A stretch of 64,000 bases of DNA from Escallonia rubra (Eukaryota > Streptophyta > Magnoliopsida > Escalloniales > Escalloniaceae), in the NCBI GenBank assembly GCA_033065855.1, contig JAVXUO010001038.1, positions 155,335 through 219,334 of the forward strand. Direction: 5' to 3'. The notes beneath the pieces are model-generated. The model searched no databases, was not told the origin of the DNA, and was given only the letters and a program-made list of their open reading frames with translations. Positions 45,511 to 57,528 of this stretch are shown piece by piece. The stretch's first letter is position 1. Each line of letters begins with the position of its first letter. Position numbers and translations under genes: made by a program.

Positions 45511-47493
45511 CAACTAAATATTAAATTTGATCTCCATTAGGAACACAATAGTAGGTCTAAGAGCTTGAAGAGATTCCCTGAGTACCTAAACTGTGAAGGT
45601 GTTCCCAATCTCTCGACAGTTTCAACTGAAATGTTTCATAAGGCCAGTTCGGGTTGTTTCTTGACAACCACAAAAAATACATCAATTCAATATCCATATA
45701 AAACTTTGAACACAAGTTAACTATACCATAGCAACATAGTCAACCATATGACTAGCTTTATAATAAGCTGTACATGGTGGCAATGGTTAGTGCCTAGTAG
45801 ACTCGTGAACCTTCTTGTGAGAAGGTGATGAGTAATGGAAGACTAAAGAGCTCAATCCCAATGATTGAGAATCTACTGAAGAAGTTGATCACACCAAAGC
45901 TGTCCTACTAATCAGTTTCTGTCCACCACCTAAGATCGCCACTTGACCCCTCGAACCCAAGATCAATATCAGAAGAAACGGATACCACCGCGACAATAAC
46001 AGACATGTCAAATTCTGACTTATTATTTTACAAATCAAAACTCTGGCTCTGGCACTGAACTAACCGAACTGTCATCAAAACTAAGAGCCACTATATAAAG
46101 TTCTAGGCCCCCACCCCAACCGTGTCATCCCTTATCGCTCACCACAGTCAATAACCCATTTTATCCTCCTACTTACAGGAAGCCTCCTAAAGGACCCACT
46201 AACCTCAATCATAAGACCACCCCAACTAATGCTTGATTGTGAGTTAGGGCCAACCCAAATCTCTTGCATTTTCTGACCCAAACTCCGCCCACTACTCTAA
46301 TGCTAGCCACTGAACTCAACTGACCCACTAACTATGCTCCCACTGGCCTTGTGAAACAACACCTTAATAAAAGAAGGTAGGCCTTACGCAATAGAGCCCA
46401 TTAACCCCCTAACCCACCACTGACTAGATCCACACCAAGGCCCGTTTCCCCACCAAACAAAGCCTTAACCCCATCACTTTCTCAAACCACAACCCTTCTA
46501 AAGTCCCTTTTGGTTACCCAATCACAGCACCACCACCTCCCTCCTCTCATCGAGACTCTCAGTCGTCCCCCGCTACTGCTGACCCAACAATCTTGTACCT
46601 GTCAGTCACTTACCAAATGTAAAGTTGTCTACCCATCAATTGCCATCCATCAACACCGCCATCACCAACCTATAGTTGTTATTTACCCTAGGCCACCAAC
46701 CCCATGTCAACTTGACCGCCAACCACTTGCCCAACCATAAAATGGTTCCATCTTATTGCCCACCTTCCAACTACCATCGAGGCCACCCCCGTAGCTTGTG
46801 CCATGCAATATGGTGCCACATTCTCCTATTTTTGTCGAAGCCACATGTCAACCCTAGTCAATGTTTGAGTCAACCCATCTCTCCACCCCCTTACCCCTAG
46901 GATCCACCTGGTGAACCAAAATTTGACAAATCCATCACCAGAGAATCCTTTTGTTCATCTTAGTGCACCTATTGCTCTTCTAGAGAGTCATCTGATAATG
47001 TCAACCTATTTAAATCCTATAGTGTTCTGAATCAATTATACGGATGAATGGGATTTAGCACTTCGAATTCAAGTTCATTTTCATCGTAAATATCCACCAC
47101 CCAAACCTAACTGGTTCGATTCAAAGTTGTATCAGGCCATGCAATAAAATCTGTGGTCAAAAGTGCCCGATGTACCTAGAACAGTAGCTCAAAATGTTGA
47201 CCCAACCCGACCGACCATATACAAATCCCATTTCTACCATTACCTATGCTAAGTCTTTCGTGCATATATAGTTAGAGTGTCCAATCGAACCATATCAAGA
47301 ACATATATGAAATATCTTCATAACTTAACTTGACCTACCAAGGCCGCCTCCCCTTCCAAAAATTTCAAAAAAATGTCTTCACCAGATTAATCTAGACCTT
47401 AACCTGCATGAAATCAAATTGTCATCGACGAGCTGGTGACCGGTCCATATCCAATACTAGCCGCAGCCCAACCAACAAAGGCGACATCCACTT
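45511..47493 (-). pseudogene. LINE ORF1, C-terminal part (decayed)
   Basis: On the minus strand just below the copia element, frames give YEDISY, a knuckle-like stretch with GHSN, and then LNRTS.VWVVDIYDENELEF. These resemble the zinc-knuckle and following region of plant LINE ORF1. Between 45511 and about 46900 the sequence is CCA/CAC-rich, as in the low-complexity ORF1 linker, without an intact frame. The N-terminal part would lie beyond the copia insertion (52378 and up), but I could not establish it. Confidence 0.45.
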
Positions 47494-47877
47494 TGTGATA
47501 ATGTGTCTTGGATAAAAAAAACCCAGAATGTGTGGGAATCCCAGATCGGTTTTTCAGAGAAGGTTACAACCTAATCCTAATTATATAAGTCTTGTCCCAC
47601 ATTGATTATTTAGAGAAAGTCACTACTTATCTTTAAGTATATATATGTTGGCTTGTATTGTGTTTTAAGGACAAGAGAGAAGAGTCATTCTTTGAGAGGG
47701 TTTGTTGAGAGAGACAAATATCTGTAATCTCTAGTGACAAACATAGTGAAATCGCTGCTACCACCGTGGAGTAGGCTTTTGCCGAACCACGTAAATCTTG
47801 TGTGTCTCTATTTTCTGTTATTATTTTTCGATTCTCTTCTTTATTTCTTGGTGCAGAATCTAGTATATTCCTTTACA
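47494..47877 (+). repeat. 5' LTR of the copia element
   Basis: A 384-base LTR with TG...CA ends. TATATATA near 47637-47648 is the likely TATA region. It is followed directly by spacer AG and the primer-binding site at 47880-47891. Confidence 0.93.
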
Positions 47878-47924
47878 AGTGGTATCAGAGCTGAGGTTCA
47901 GTGGTAGATTGAAAGCACCGTGCA

Positions 47925-50900
47925 ATGGCACCAAATAATTTGAGGAAGTATGATCTGGAGAAGTTTGATGGATCGAACGATTTTAGTTTATGGAGGATGA
48001 AGATGCGTGGTGTTCTAATTCAGCAAGGGTTGTTGAAAGCGTTAAAGGGGAAACAAGGGCTTCCTGATATGATGTCTGCTGATGAAAAAGAAGACATGTT
48101 GGAAAGAGCCCATAGTGCCTTGTTGCTGTGTTTAACCGACAATGTGTTGCGAAAGGTTTTTCAGGAAACAACTGCGACTGGATTGTGGTTGAAATTGGAG
48201 AGCTTATACATGACGAAGTCTCTGACAAATCGCCTGTACTTAAAGCAACAGTTGTATACTATTCGAATGAAAGAAGGTACATCGATCAATGATCATCTTG
48301 ATGAATATAACAAGGTAATATTAGACCTGCAAAATATTGATATCAAGATAGAGGATGAAGATAAAGCTTTATTGTTGTTGTGTTCTTTACCTCCGTCATA
48401 TGAACATCTTGTTACTACCTTATTATTTGAAAAAAGGACATTATCTCCATGAAGGAGGTTGAGGCTGTGATAAATTCTCAGGAATTAAGGAAGAAGGTTT
48501 CAGAAAATAGGGGAGAAGAACATGGTGATGGTCTGATGGCTCGAGGCCAAAGCATTGACCTTGTTAGGTCTAGAAATAAAGAAAGATCGAGGTCTCAGCC
48601 AAAGACTAGAAAATTGAAGTGCTTTCATTGTCACAAGGAAGGGGATTATAGAAAGGATTGTCCTGAGCGTAAAGGAAAGAAAAAGGATAATTCCAAGACG
48701 GCTGATGCTGGAGTAGTAGAAGATAATTATGATGGTGCGGATGTTCTTTCAGTTACTATCAGTTCCTTCGATGGAGGGTAGATTCTTGATACGGGTTGCT
48801 CCTATCATCTGTGTCCCAATAGGGATTTATTTGCCACTTATCGCTCATTTGATGGTTGTAAAGTTCTTATGCGAAATGATGTCGCCTGTAAGGTGGTTGG
48901 GATATGTTCAATTCAGATTAGGATGCGTGATGGTATTATGAGAACTTTGAGTGATGTCAGGCACGTTTCAGAGTTGAGAAAAAATTTGATTTCTTTGGGT
49001 ACGCTTGACTCCAGTGGTTATAGCTATCGGGCTGCATGTGGAGTTATGAGGATAATGAAGGTTGCTCTTGTTGTGATGAAGGGGTTGAAACAAAATAGTC
49101 TCTATTTGTTACAGGGTAGCACAGTTACAGTTACAGCAGTAGCAGCTTCATCTTCTGATATAGATTCTGACACTACCAAGCTTTGGCATATGCGTCTTGG
49201 GCATGTGAGTGAGAGGGGTATGGACATGTTAAGCAAACAAGGTTTGCTGGGAAGCAAGAAAATCGGGAAGCTAGATTTTTGTGAGCATTGTGTCTTCGGG
49301 AAGCAATGCAGGGTAAAATTCAGTCGGGCTGTATATACCATATCCATTAAGATCTTTGGAGTCCTTCCACGGTTCCTTCTAAGGGTGGTGGCAGATAAAT
49401 GTTGACCTTTATTGATGACTTCTCAAGAAAGGTCTCGGTGTACATCTTGAAAAAGAAGAGTGATGTCTTTGTTCAGTGGAAGCAGTTTAAGATGATGATT
49501 GAAAAACAGACTGACAAAGAAATTAAATGCTTGAGGACTGACACTGGCATGGAATTCTGCTTGGATGAGTTTACTAAGTTTTGCAAGAATAAAGGCATAG
49601 TGAGGCATCGCACTGTTAGAAAAATGCCACAGCAGAATGGGGTTACAGAAATGATGAATAGGACTCTCCTTGAGAGGGCTCGATGTATGCTTTCAAATGC
49701 CAGATTATTAAAGGAATTTTGGGCAGAAGCTATTAACACAGCTGCATATTTGGTAAATAGGTCTCCATCGACTGCAATTGATTGCAAAACTCTTGAAGAA
49801 GTTTGGTCTGTTAAGCATGCTAAGTATGAAAATTTGAGGATATTTGGTTGTCCTGCTTATGCTCATGTTAATGATGGCAAACTTGATCTGAGAGCAAAGA
49901 AGTGCATTTTCTTAGGCTATGCAAATGAGGTAAAAGGGTATCGGTTATGGTTACCTGATTCTAAGTCATCCAGGTTCCTAATTAGTAGAGATGTGACATT
50001 TGATGAGTCTTCGATGTTTTCGAAGAAAGAGGAGTTGATTGATACAGGGAAAGACTACGATGTCAGGGAGAAGGTGGAGCTAGAGGTTCGAGCTCCAGAT
50101 TCTTTACCCATAATACCTACATATGAGGATGATGGTTGTTATTCTACCAAGGAGAATGAAGAACCTCAGGAACAACAGTATAACATTTCCAGAAACAGAC
50201 CGAGAAGAGGAATTCGACCTTTTTAGAAGTATGGATATGCGAATATGGTTGCTTATGCTCTTAGTGTGGCAAAGAGTATTGAGGTAGAAGAGCCTGCTAC
50301 ATACAAAGAGGCCATCAAGAGCATGGAATCAACGCAGTGGACAGTTGCTAGGAGTGAGGAGATGAAATCTCTTTACAAGAATCAAACGTGGGAATTGGTG
50401 AAAACGCCTGTGGGCCAGAAGATTGTTTGTTGCAAATGGGTCTACAAGAAAAAAAGAAGGGAATTCCTGGAATGAAAGATGCAAGGTATAAAGTACGCTT
50501 GGTAGCTAAGGGTTTTACTCAGAGAGAAGGTATTGATTACAATGAAATATTTTCTCCTGTAGTAAAACATACTTCGGTAAGAGTGTTGCTTGCTATGGTT
50601 GCTCTATATGACTTGGAGTTAGAACAACTGGATGTCAAGACAACTTTTCTACACAGTGAGTTGGAAGAGCATATATTCATGCGTCAACCAAAGGGGTTCA
50701 TGATCTAAGGTAAGGAAGATCACGTTTGCTTGTTGAAGAAATCCTTATATGGATTAAAGCAATCTCCAAGGCAGTGGTATAAGCGGTTCGACACTTTCAT
50801 GGCAGAGAGATGTTACACAAGGAGTACCTATGACAGTTGTGTGTATCACCAGAGGTTAGCGGATGGTTCTCATATGTACTTTTTGTTGTATGTTGATGAC

Positions 50901-51860
50901 ATGTTGATTGCTGTAAAAACGATGTCAGTTATTAACGGTTTGAAAGAGCAGTTGAAAAGAGAATTCGAGATAAAAAACTTGGGTGCAACAAAAAGGATAT
51001 TAGGGATGGAGATTCAAAGGGATCGATCTGCAAGAATTTTGTACTTGTCCCAGAAAAAGTACATTGAGTGAGTACTGCAGCGCTTTGGTATGGAAAACTC
51101 CAAACCTGTGACTTCTCCTTTGGCGGCACACTTTAAGCTTTCAGCAGCTGATTCCCCACAAACCCAGGAGAAGGTGGAGGACATGGCGTGTGTTCCATAT
51201 GCTAGTGCAGTGGGCAGTCTCATGTATGCTATGGTTTGTACAAGACCGAATATTTCTCATGCAGTCAGTGTGGTTAGTAGGTACATGGGTAATCCTGGGA
51301 AAGCTCATTGGCAGGTAGTGAAGTGGATACTTCGATACCTGAGAGGTACTGCGGATACTGGTTTAGTCTATCATCGGGGTAGTAATGTGAATGCTAGAGT
51401 TATTGGATAGGTGGATTCAGACTACGCTGGAGATTTGGATAGAAGGAAATATTTGACAGGTTATGTCTTCATTTTTTTGAGCCGTGTGATCAGTTGGAAG
51501 GCTACTCTTCAGATTATTGTTGCCTTGTCTACTACAGAAGCTGAGTACATAGCGGCGACCGAAGCAGTGAATGAAGCCATTTGGTTGAAGTGCTTGGTTG
51601 GTGATTTAGGATTGAAGCAAGAGTTTAGCACTACTGCGATAGCCAAAGTGCCATACATCTGACCAAAAATCAAATGTTCCATGAGCGGACCAAGCACATT
51701 GATGTCAAGTTTCATTTTATTCGGGATGTGGTTTCTTAGGGTACCGTTATGGTAGAGAAGATTTCCACAGTTGAAAATTCAGCAGACATGATGACAAAGC
51801 ATATTCCAGAGATCAAGTTTAAACACTGCTTAGATTTGATCGGTATCAACAGTATTTGAG
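47925..51860 (+). pseudogene. copia gag-pol polyprotein, interrupted
   Basis: Domains in order: gag (MAPNNLRKYDLEKFDGSNDF..., with LESLYMTKSLTNRLYLKQQL) at 47925-48450; zinc knuckle CFHCHKEGDYRKDC near 48620, where the usual His is Asp; protease LDTGCSYHLCPN near 48785; integrase HHCC (WHMRLGHV...CEHCVFGKQ) near 49185-49305; and integrase core (FIDDFSRKV, TDTGMEFC, QQNGVTEMMNRTLLERAR) 49399-49900. Reverse transcriptase with YVDDM is at 50889-50903, and RNase H with LSTTEAEYIA is near 51525. A frame shift near 48440, a TAG just before the protease (48779-48781), a frame loss near 49350 and stops near 50224, 50473, 50706, 51069 and 51408 disable it. The architecture (integrase before reverse transcriptase) is copia. 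Similarity to Tnt1 places it in the Tork lineage. Confidence 0.93.
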
Positions 51861-51947
51861 GTGTAGCCCTATGGGGCAGGTGTGGTAGCAGCAGATGATA
51901 TTTTCAGGTCGTTTGTGGCTTGTTTTATCTAAGCCAAGGTGGAGATT

Positions 51948-52097
51948 TGTGATAACGTGTCTTGGATAAAAAAAAAACCCGGAATGTGTAGGAATCCCAC
52001 ATCGGTTATTCAGATAAGGTTACAACCTAGTCCTAAGTATATAAGTTTTGTCCCACATTGATTATTTAGAGAAAGTCACTACTTATCTTCAAGTATA

Positions 52098-52150
<53 letters not shown>

Positions 52151-52377
52151 GCTTGTATTGTGTTTTAAGGATAAGAGAGAAGAGTCATTCTTTGAGAGGG
52201 TTTGTTGAGAGAGACAAATGTCTGTAATCTCCAGTGAAAAACATAGTGAAATCGCTGCTACCACCGTGGAGTAGGCTTTCGCCGAACCACGTAAATCTTG
52301 CGTGTCTCTATTTTCTGTTATTGTTTTTCGATTCTCTTCTTTATTGCTTGGTGAAAAATCTAGTATATTTCTTTACA
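51948..52377 (+). repeat. 3' LTR of the copia element with microsatellite expansion
   Basis: A 430-base LTR, 46 longer than its partner. Almost all of the difference is a (GT)n(AT)n run at 52097-52146, where the 5' LTR has only a short ATATATAT. Confidence 0.93.
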
Positions 52378-52382
52378 CACTT

Positions 52383-54313
52383 CATTGAAATACTCAAACA
52401 AAAATCCACAAAGTTAAATCCAAATCACGACATCATCGAGCGTGTATTCATGTAAATGAGCATTTGACACCCATTTCATTACCACTAATGCCACACTAAT
52501 GTTCCACACGCACTTCGCGCAAATCCAAAACTTAAATAGTCCCTTTGCACGCTCAATGAATATTTGACTAGTGCCATCCTAACGTTCTTGCACTGCATAG
52601 ACTCGTGCAAAGTTTTAAAATCCACAAAATTCCCAACCAAGGTTTATAGCCATCACCACGTGCTTCCCTAACTCATGTTGAACCGCTAGTAATTTAACCA
52701 TCTTATTCTATCCATTATATCAATACCATTATCATTAGAATGGCCATAGCTAGGGCTAGACGTCATCAAAGCCCAAGATAAGTAGCAAGAGGAAACGTCC
52801 CACGAGCATGAAACCACAAAAAAGGAAAAAGAGAACAAAATAGAGATCAGGTAACTAACAAGCAACAATAGAGCATAGAGAACTCTTAGATCGAACCTAA
52901 CAAGTCGAGTGTTTTCTCTTAAGTGCTTTTAGAGAATAAGCTTGGCTCTTAGATGAGAGGGAAAACATTTATAATTTTCATCTTAACATATTTTTGCACA
53001 ATGACCACTATTTGTTCTAAAAAAAATAAAATAAACGACCACTATTGGTCAGAACAATTTTTAACAAGGACAAGACACCGAAAAGAACTTCAATATTTTT
53101 TTATCTGGACAATGCATTGACTTATTTGTAGCATGATTTATCATTTAGGACATATAGGGATGAGAGTTTAAGGGACTGATTACGCCCCGCCCAGAAGGTA
53201 CTTATTTGTGGAGGCCCTAAATGGATTTGGGGCAAACTAGGATGAAGCAGGGGGAATCTAATCAATTGGGGCTATATGGATTTTTTTAATCCAGAACTTA
53301 ATTCAAAATAGAATACATACTCACAAGCATATAATCGGCACCTACCACTAGTGCTGCAAATTGCCACAGCCGACCGTCGATACTTACTGCCCCCCCTCCC
53401 CTTCCCCCCACCCCTACCCAAGCTCCGAAAGCCATTACCACAAGTAACTCCTCTGCCTATTTCTGCTAGCCAACTTTTGCAGTCAATTCTGCCAACCTGG
53501 ATTATTTTTTTAAGAAATGTGACTAGTTTTAAACAAGAGGAATTAGAAAACTAAATAGGTATACCCGTATTGATTGGGCTAAATAGGGCTGGTTCAATCT
53601 GAATGAGATGGGACAGGGCAGTGCGCATTATCTCAAAGATGCGGCAATGTGATGATGTGGCAAATAGGGATGGGGTTACTTGGATTGGGGCGGGGCACCC
53701 CGTATTTCCTTCCCTAGGGATGGAGCACCACTAATGAGTGAGAAAGAATTTTGAGATAATTAATCATACTGATTACATTTGTGATAAGTTGTTCTATTAA
53801 TGCGGGTTTCCTTGGTGAATAGTAGCCACACGATATATATTTTTGATCAAAAGTGACTTACACATAGGATAAAAGTTTTTGTAGAAGATGTTGCAGTGAA
53901 AACTCGATTGCAGTGGATGTCGCAGCGAAAACTCTGAAAAATGTTGAATATTGGAGTTATTTTGCACCACAAATTGAAACAAAAAACCAAATTAGTACAA
54001 TAAGCATGCAAGGAGTAAGAGTTAATGCTCATGCCACAAGATAAGGAAACAATCTTCTTTACTTGATAGTAAAATAAGTATTACAACTGAAACTAATTAA
54101 CAGCACACTCACGTCAGAAGACATGCTGCTAGACGAAGACCAATAACTGAATGGCCATTTGAGGTCTTTATCTATATATTAACCTAGCTTACAGAGTAAG
54201 CTAATTGGTCTGATAAGAAAGCCAAATTACAGTAACTAAAATAACTAAATAAAAATCCATGGGCCTAAGCAATTAGCTAGCCATTTCACTGGCCCAATAT
54301 TCTAATTGAGTTT
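52383..54313. other. Unrecognised DNA, possibly LINE 5' part, then spacer
   Basis: The first few hundred bases may continue the minus-strand LINE ORF1, because the copia element inserted in it, but no motif is decisive. A C-rich run lies at 53389-53415. The remainder to 54313 shows no gene. The bases 54309-54313 (AGTTT) would be the outer target-site copy of the gypsy element that follows. Confidence 0.35.
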
Positions 54314-54666
54314 TGATGCCAAGGAAGATGGGTTCGTACTTACGTGGAGGTGCCACAAAGGCTGCAGTCCGTGTCAGCTTCCAAGTATGCAAAGCGGGAG
54401 ACAGCAAAGACGGAGTAAGGGCTGAGGGCAAGGCTTCTCAGACAGGCCGTGAGGAATGGCAGTGCTGCGAAGGCAAAGCTAAGACGAACAGGGCCGGCAG
54501 TCGATAGTCCAAGTCGGGGTCCAAGTCAGGGTCCAATGCTACGGTCCGAAGTTACGGTCCAAAGTTACGTTTCTCTCACTAGAATCCAAGAGCTCCCAAA
54601 TTCTAGAGTGAGAAAGTGATTTTTGTAAGAAAAGCCAAAAGTCCCTTTTTGAGTTGTAAAGTTCAC

Positions 54667-54674
54667 TATTTATA
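54667..54674 (-). promoter_or_regulatory. TATA box of the gypsy LTR
   Basis: The minus strand reads CCTATAAATAGTGAAC. The same site is conserved in the solo LTR at 11901-11894. It fixes the transcription direction of this LTR family. Confidence 0.75.
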
Positions 54675-55134
54675 GGAAACAGGGTGCTTATGTCATAAAG
54701 TGCCACATGTCGTTCCCTGGGAGTGACACGTCACCAGGGGGTCCCAAAATACCGGTTCTCCGTCGGACTGCCGGTTCCTAAATTCGCGTTGCTTGCCCCA
54801 CACAGCGTCGCTCTACCTGTCTGAGAAGACTGACCATACCGCGGTAGCATGATCAGAGTAAGCCCGTTGCCCCAGCCACCAATCCAAGCCCTTACTGAAT
54901 CCCATGAGGCGCGTCAAGAGACGCGCGGAGAACCTGACAGCGGTGAGGGTTACCCCGGTAGCCAACTGCCAAGCGGACTAGGCGCGATGCCCTCCGAGGA
55001 CCTGCTCCCGTCCCGGAGTGACCCGTGGGTCATTGTCTTGGTGATTTCGACGAGCGACAGTAACGTGAGTGTACACGGTCGCGGCTCAGTGGTCCGAGTC
55101 CGTGGCGGGGGGTCCTCGTACCAGAACCCCCTGC

Positions 55135-55699
55135 GACCGTGACGGCGATGGCTATGAGGTTGTGAGCCCATCCCGGTATGGGGCCGAAGCCCCCCTTTTG
55201 ATTGAGACGGCGATGGCTATAAGGTTGTGAGCCCATCCCGGTACGAGGCCGAAGCCCCCATCTGGCTCGAGACGGCAACTCCTATCCGGCTGTGCGCCCA
55301 TCCCGGTCCGAGGCCGAATCCCCCATTTTGATTGAGACGGCGATGGCTATAAGGTTGTGAGCTCATCCCGGTACGAGGCCGAAGCCCCCATTTTGATTGA
55401 GACGACGATGGCTATAAGGTTGTGAGCCCATCCCGGTACGAGGCCGAAGCCCCCATTTTGATTGAGACGGCGATGGCTATAAGGTTGTGAGCCCATCCCG
55501 GTACGAGGCCGAAGCCCCCATTTTGATTGAGACGGCGATGGCTATAAGGTTGTGAGCCCATCCCGGTACGAGGCCGAAGCCCCCATTTTGATTGAGACGA
55601 CGATGGCTATAAGGTTGTGAGCCCATCCCGGTACGAGGCCGAAGCCCCCATTTTGATTGAGACGGCGATGGCTATAAGGTTGTGAGCCCATCCCGGTAG
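55135..55699. repeat. 65-bp tandem repeat, about 8.7 units (3' LTR)
   Basis: Units begin GATTGAGACGG at 55200, then, after one diverged unit near 55265, at 55330, 55395, 55460, 55525, 55590 and 55655, all exactly 65 apart. The central units are almost identical. The solo LTR has only about five units. Confidence 0.93.
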
Positions 55700-55739
55700 T
55701 ATGCAACATGATTGTGGCGCATGAGCGCGGTGCTTATAG

Positions 55740-56110
55740 CACGAGACAATACCTGGTGCTTGGGGCACGTGTTGTGAAAGTGGTGCGGCGACGATCGTCG
55801 CGAAGCAATACTTGGTGCCGGGGCACGTATCATGAGAATGGCGCAAGGGCGCGGCGACGAACGTCGCGGAGCAATATTTGGTGCCGTGGCACGTATCATG
55901 AGAATGGCGCAAGGGCGCGGCGACGAACGTCGCGGAGCAATGTTTGGTACCGGGGCACGTATCATGAGAATGGCGCGAGGGCGCGGCGACGAACGTCGCG
56001 GAGCAATATTTGGTGCCGGGGCACGTATCATGAGAATGGCGCGAGGGCGCGGCGACGAACGTCGCGGAGCAATATTTGGTGCCGGGGCACGTATCATGAG
56101 AATGGTGCAA
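55740..56110. repeat. 66-bp tandem repeat, about 5.5 units (3' LTR)
   Basis: GCACGTATCATGAGAATGG recurs at 55823, 55889, 55955, 56021 and 56087, exactly 66 apart, each unit with CGACGAACGTCGCGGAGCAA. All frames are open because the period is a multiple of three; these are not genes. Confidence 0.93.
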
Positions 56111-56499
56111 GGGCGCGCGTCGGGTGTCCCGAAGATAGGATGTGAGCTAAGTGTACCTGTCATAACAAGATAATGAATGCAACATGCAGTACTGACAAAG
56201 TTGGGAGTGATGGTATGAGGTCATCGGTGACGGGTCATTCGGCGGTAGCGCGCGACTTTGGGCAACGGGCATCGCGGGAGCGGTGTGCGGTCTCGGGCGA
56301 CGGACGTCGCGAGGTTGATAGACGACAGACGTCGCAAAGTTGATGGACGACGGACGTCGGGAGGTTGATGTACGAACGTCCGTAAGGTGATGCACGACGA
56401 ACGTCGCGAGGTTGATGTACGAACGTCCGTAAACATCGCGGAGGTGCAAAGACTCGGGAAAACAAGTGCGCGCAGGAGGGAAGGCCATAGGCCAAACAT

Positions 56500-57245
56500 T
56501 AGGGGGAAGGCCATAGGCCAAACATTGGGGGGAAGGCCAAGGCCACCACCCCTGGGGAGGCCGAGGCCGACCCTTTGGTGAGGCCGAGGCCGACCCTAGG
56601 AGGTGGCTAAGGTAAAAGGCCAACTCCCATGAAGGGAGGCCAAGGCCACTGCCGACGGTAGGTGTTTTGATAAGCAAAGGCAAATCCGGAAGTTGCGTTA
56701 CGACGAGCGTGTCGATGCGAATCGTATCCATATGACGAACGAAGTGTCAAAGTCACGCGCAAAGCGTACGAAGCGAAGAGAGTGCAAAAAAAATGGTTTG
56801 CGCGGAGGGGTGAACCACCTGGGGAAAATGGCCGAGGCCAACCTCTCCTGGAGGCCGAGACCGACCCCTAGGCCTGGGGAAGGCCGAGGCCGACCCCCTG
56901 AGGTTGGCCAAGGCCAAATGGCCAAATTCCATTTTCGGAGCCCAAGGCAATTTCTCCTTTTGTGAACTTCGGGCGCACCGTCGGTAGGTTTTTTGATGAG
57001 CAATGATAAATCCGAAAGTTGTGTTGCGACGAGCATGCTACCAAGAATCATACCCACATGATGAACAAGGTGCCAGAGTCACGTACAAAATGTACGAAGT
57101 GAAAAAAAGTGCAAAAAGGACTTTGCGCGAAGAGTGAAGAACCGGGGGCGGAAAGGCCAAGGCCAAACCCCATGGGAGGCCGAGGCCGACCCCATGGCCT
57201 TGGGTGAGGCCGAGGCCGACCCCATGGGGTTGGCCAAGGCCTTTG
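56500..57245. repeat. GGCCGAGGCCGA-rich 326-bp units (3' LTR)
   Basis: Two units are marked by GTTGCGTTACGACGAGC near 56693 and a variant near 57019. Clusters of AGGCCGAGGCCGACCC lie near 56555-56600, 56850-56905 and 57175-57240. Counterparts in the solo LTR number three. Confidence 0.8.
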
Positions 57246-57528
57246 TCCTTTGACCCTATTGCTCCGGTTGCGCCGTCGGTCGACATTTTTGGTAAGGTGT
57301 TTGGGTGATCTTGGTGTGACGATTACGCCAGCGTGAGTGACGTCAATGCAAAATAAAAATGTCTAAGTCGCGCACGAAGCACGTTAAGCGAGAAAAACAC
57401 GTGTCTTGGGTGCGCGGGCACTGACCGGTTTGATGCGCTGGAAAATTGACCGTTGACAATGTTGACGTGTTCGCGCGTAGTGGGACCCCTAGCGGGCCAT
57501 TGGGTCTGACCAAGATGGGTTGGGAACA

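Larger units (their letters stand above)
47494..52377 (+). mobile_element. Complete copia retrotransposon (Tork/Tnt1 type), TSD CACTT
   Basis: The LTRs at 47494-47877 and 51948-52377 begin TGTGATAA and end TTTACA. CACTT flanks the element at 47489-47493 and 52378-52382. The primer-binding site TGGTATCAGAGC (initiator tRNA-Met) starts at 47880, two bases after the 5' LTR. A purine-rich tract, AAGGTGGAGATT, precedes the 3' LTR. The LTRs differ at about 20 positions plus a microsatellite expansion, so the insertion is not recent. It lies in the decayed LINE. Confidence 0.95.
54314..57528 (-). repeat. 3' LTR of the Tat-type gypsy element (3.2 kb)
   Basis: The LTR is 3,215 bases with plus-strand ends TGATGCCAAGG and TTGGGAACA, collinear with the solo LTR at 11554-14631. 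On the minus strand TATAAATA at 54674-54667 leaves a short R-U5 of about 330 bases and a U3 of about 2.85 kb. The U3 is mostly tandem repeats: 65-bp units at 55135-55699, 66-bp units at 55740-56110, and about 300-bp GGCC-rich units at 56500-57245. Confidence 0.88.

Noticed and set aside
55135..56110. Regular repeats that could be mistaken for a CRISPR array
   Set aside because: Units are head-to-tail without spacers, the genome is eukaryotic, and the blocks lie inside an LTR.
55607..56173. Open frames in several registers with repeated RHSHDTCPGTKYC or GAVARIMRMAQGRGDER
   Set aside because: The 66-bp period is divisible by three, so a stop-free unit is open in every copy. The sequence is LTR U3 DNA.
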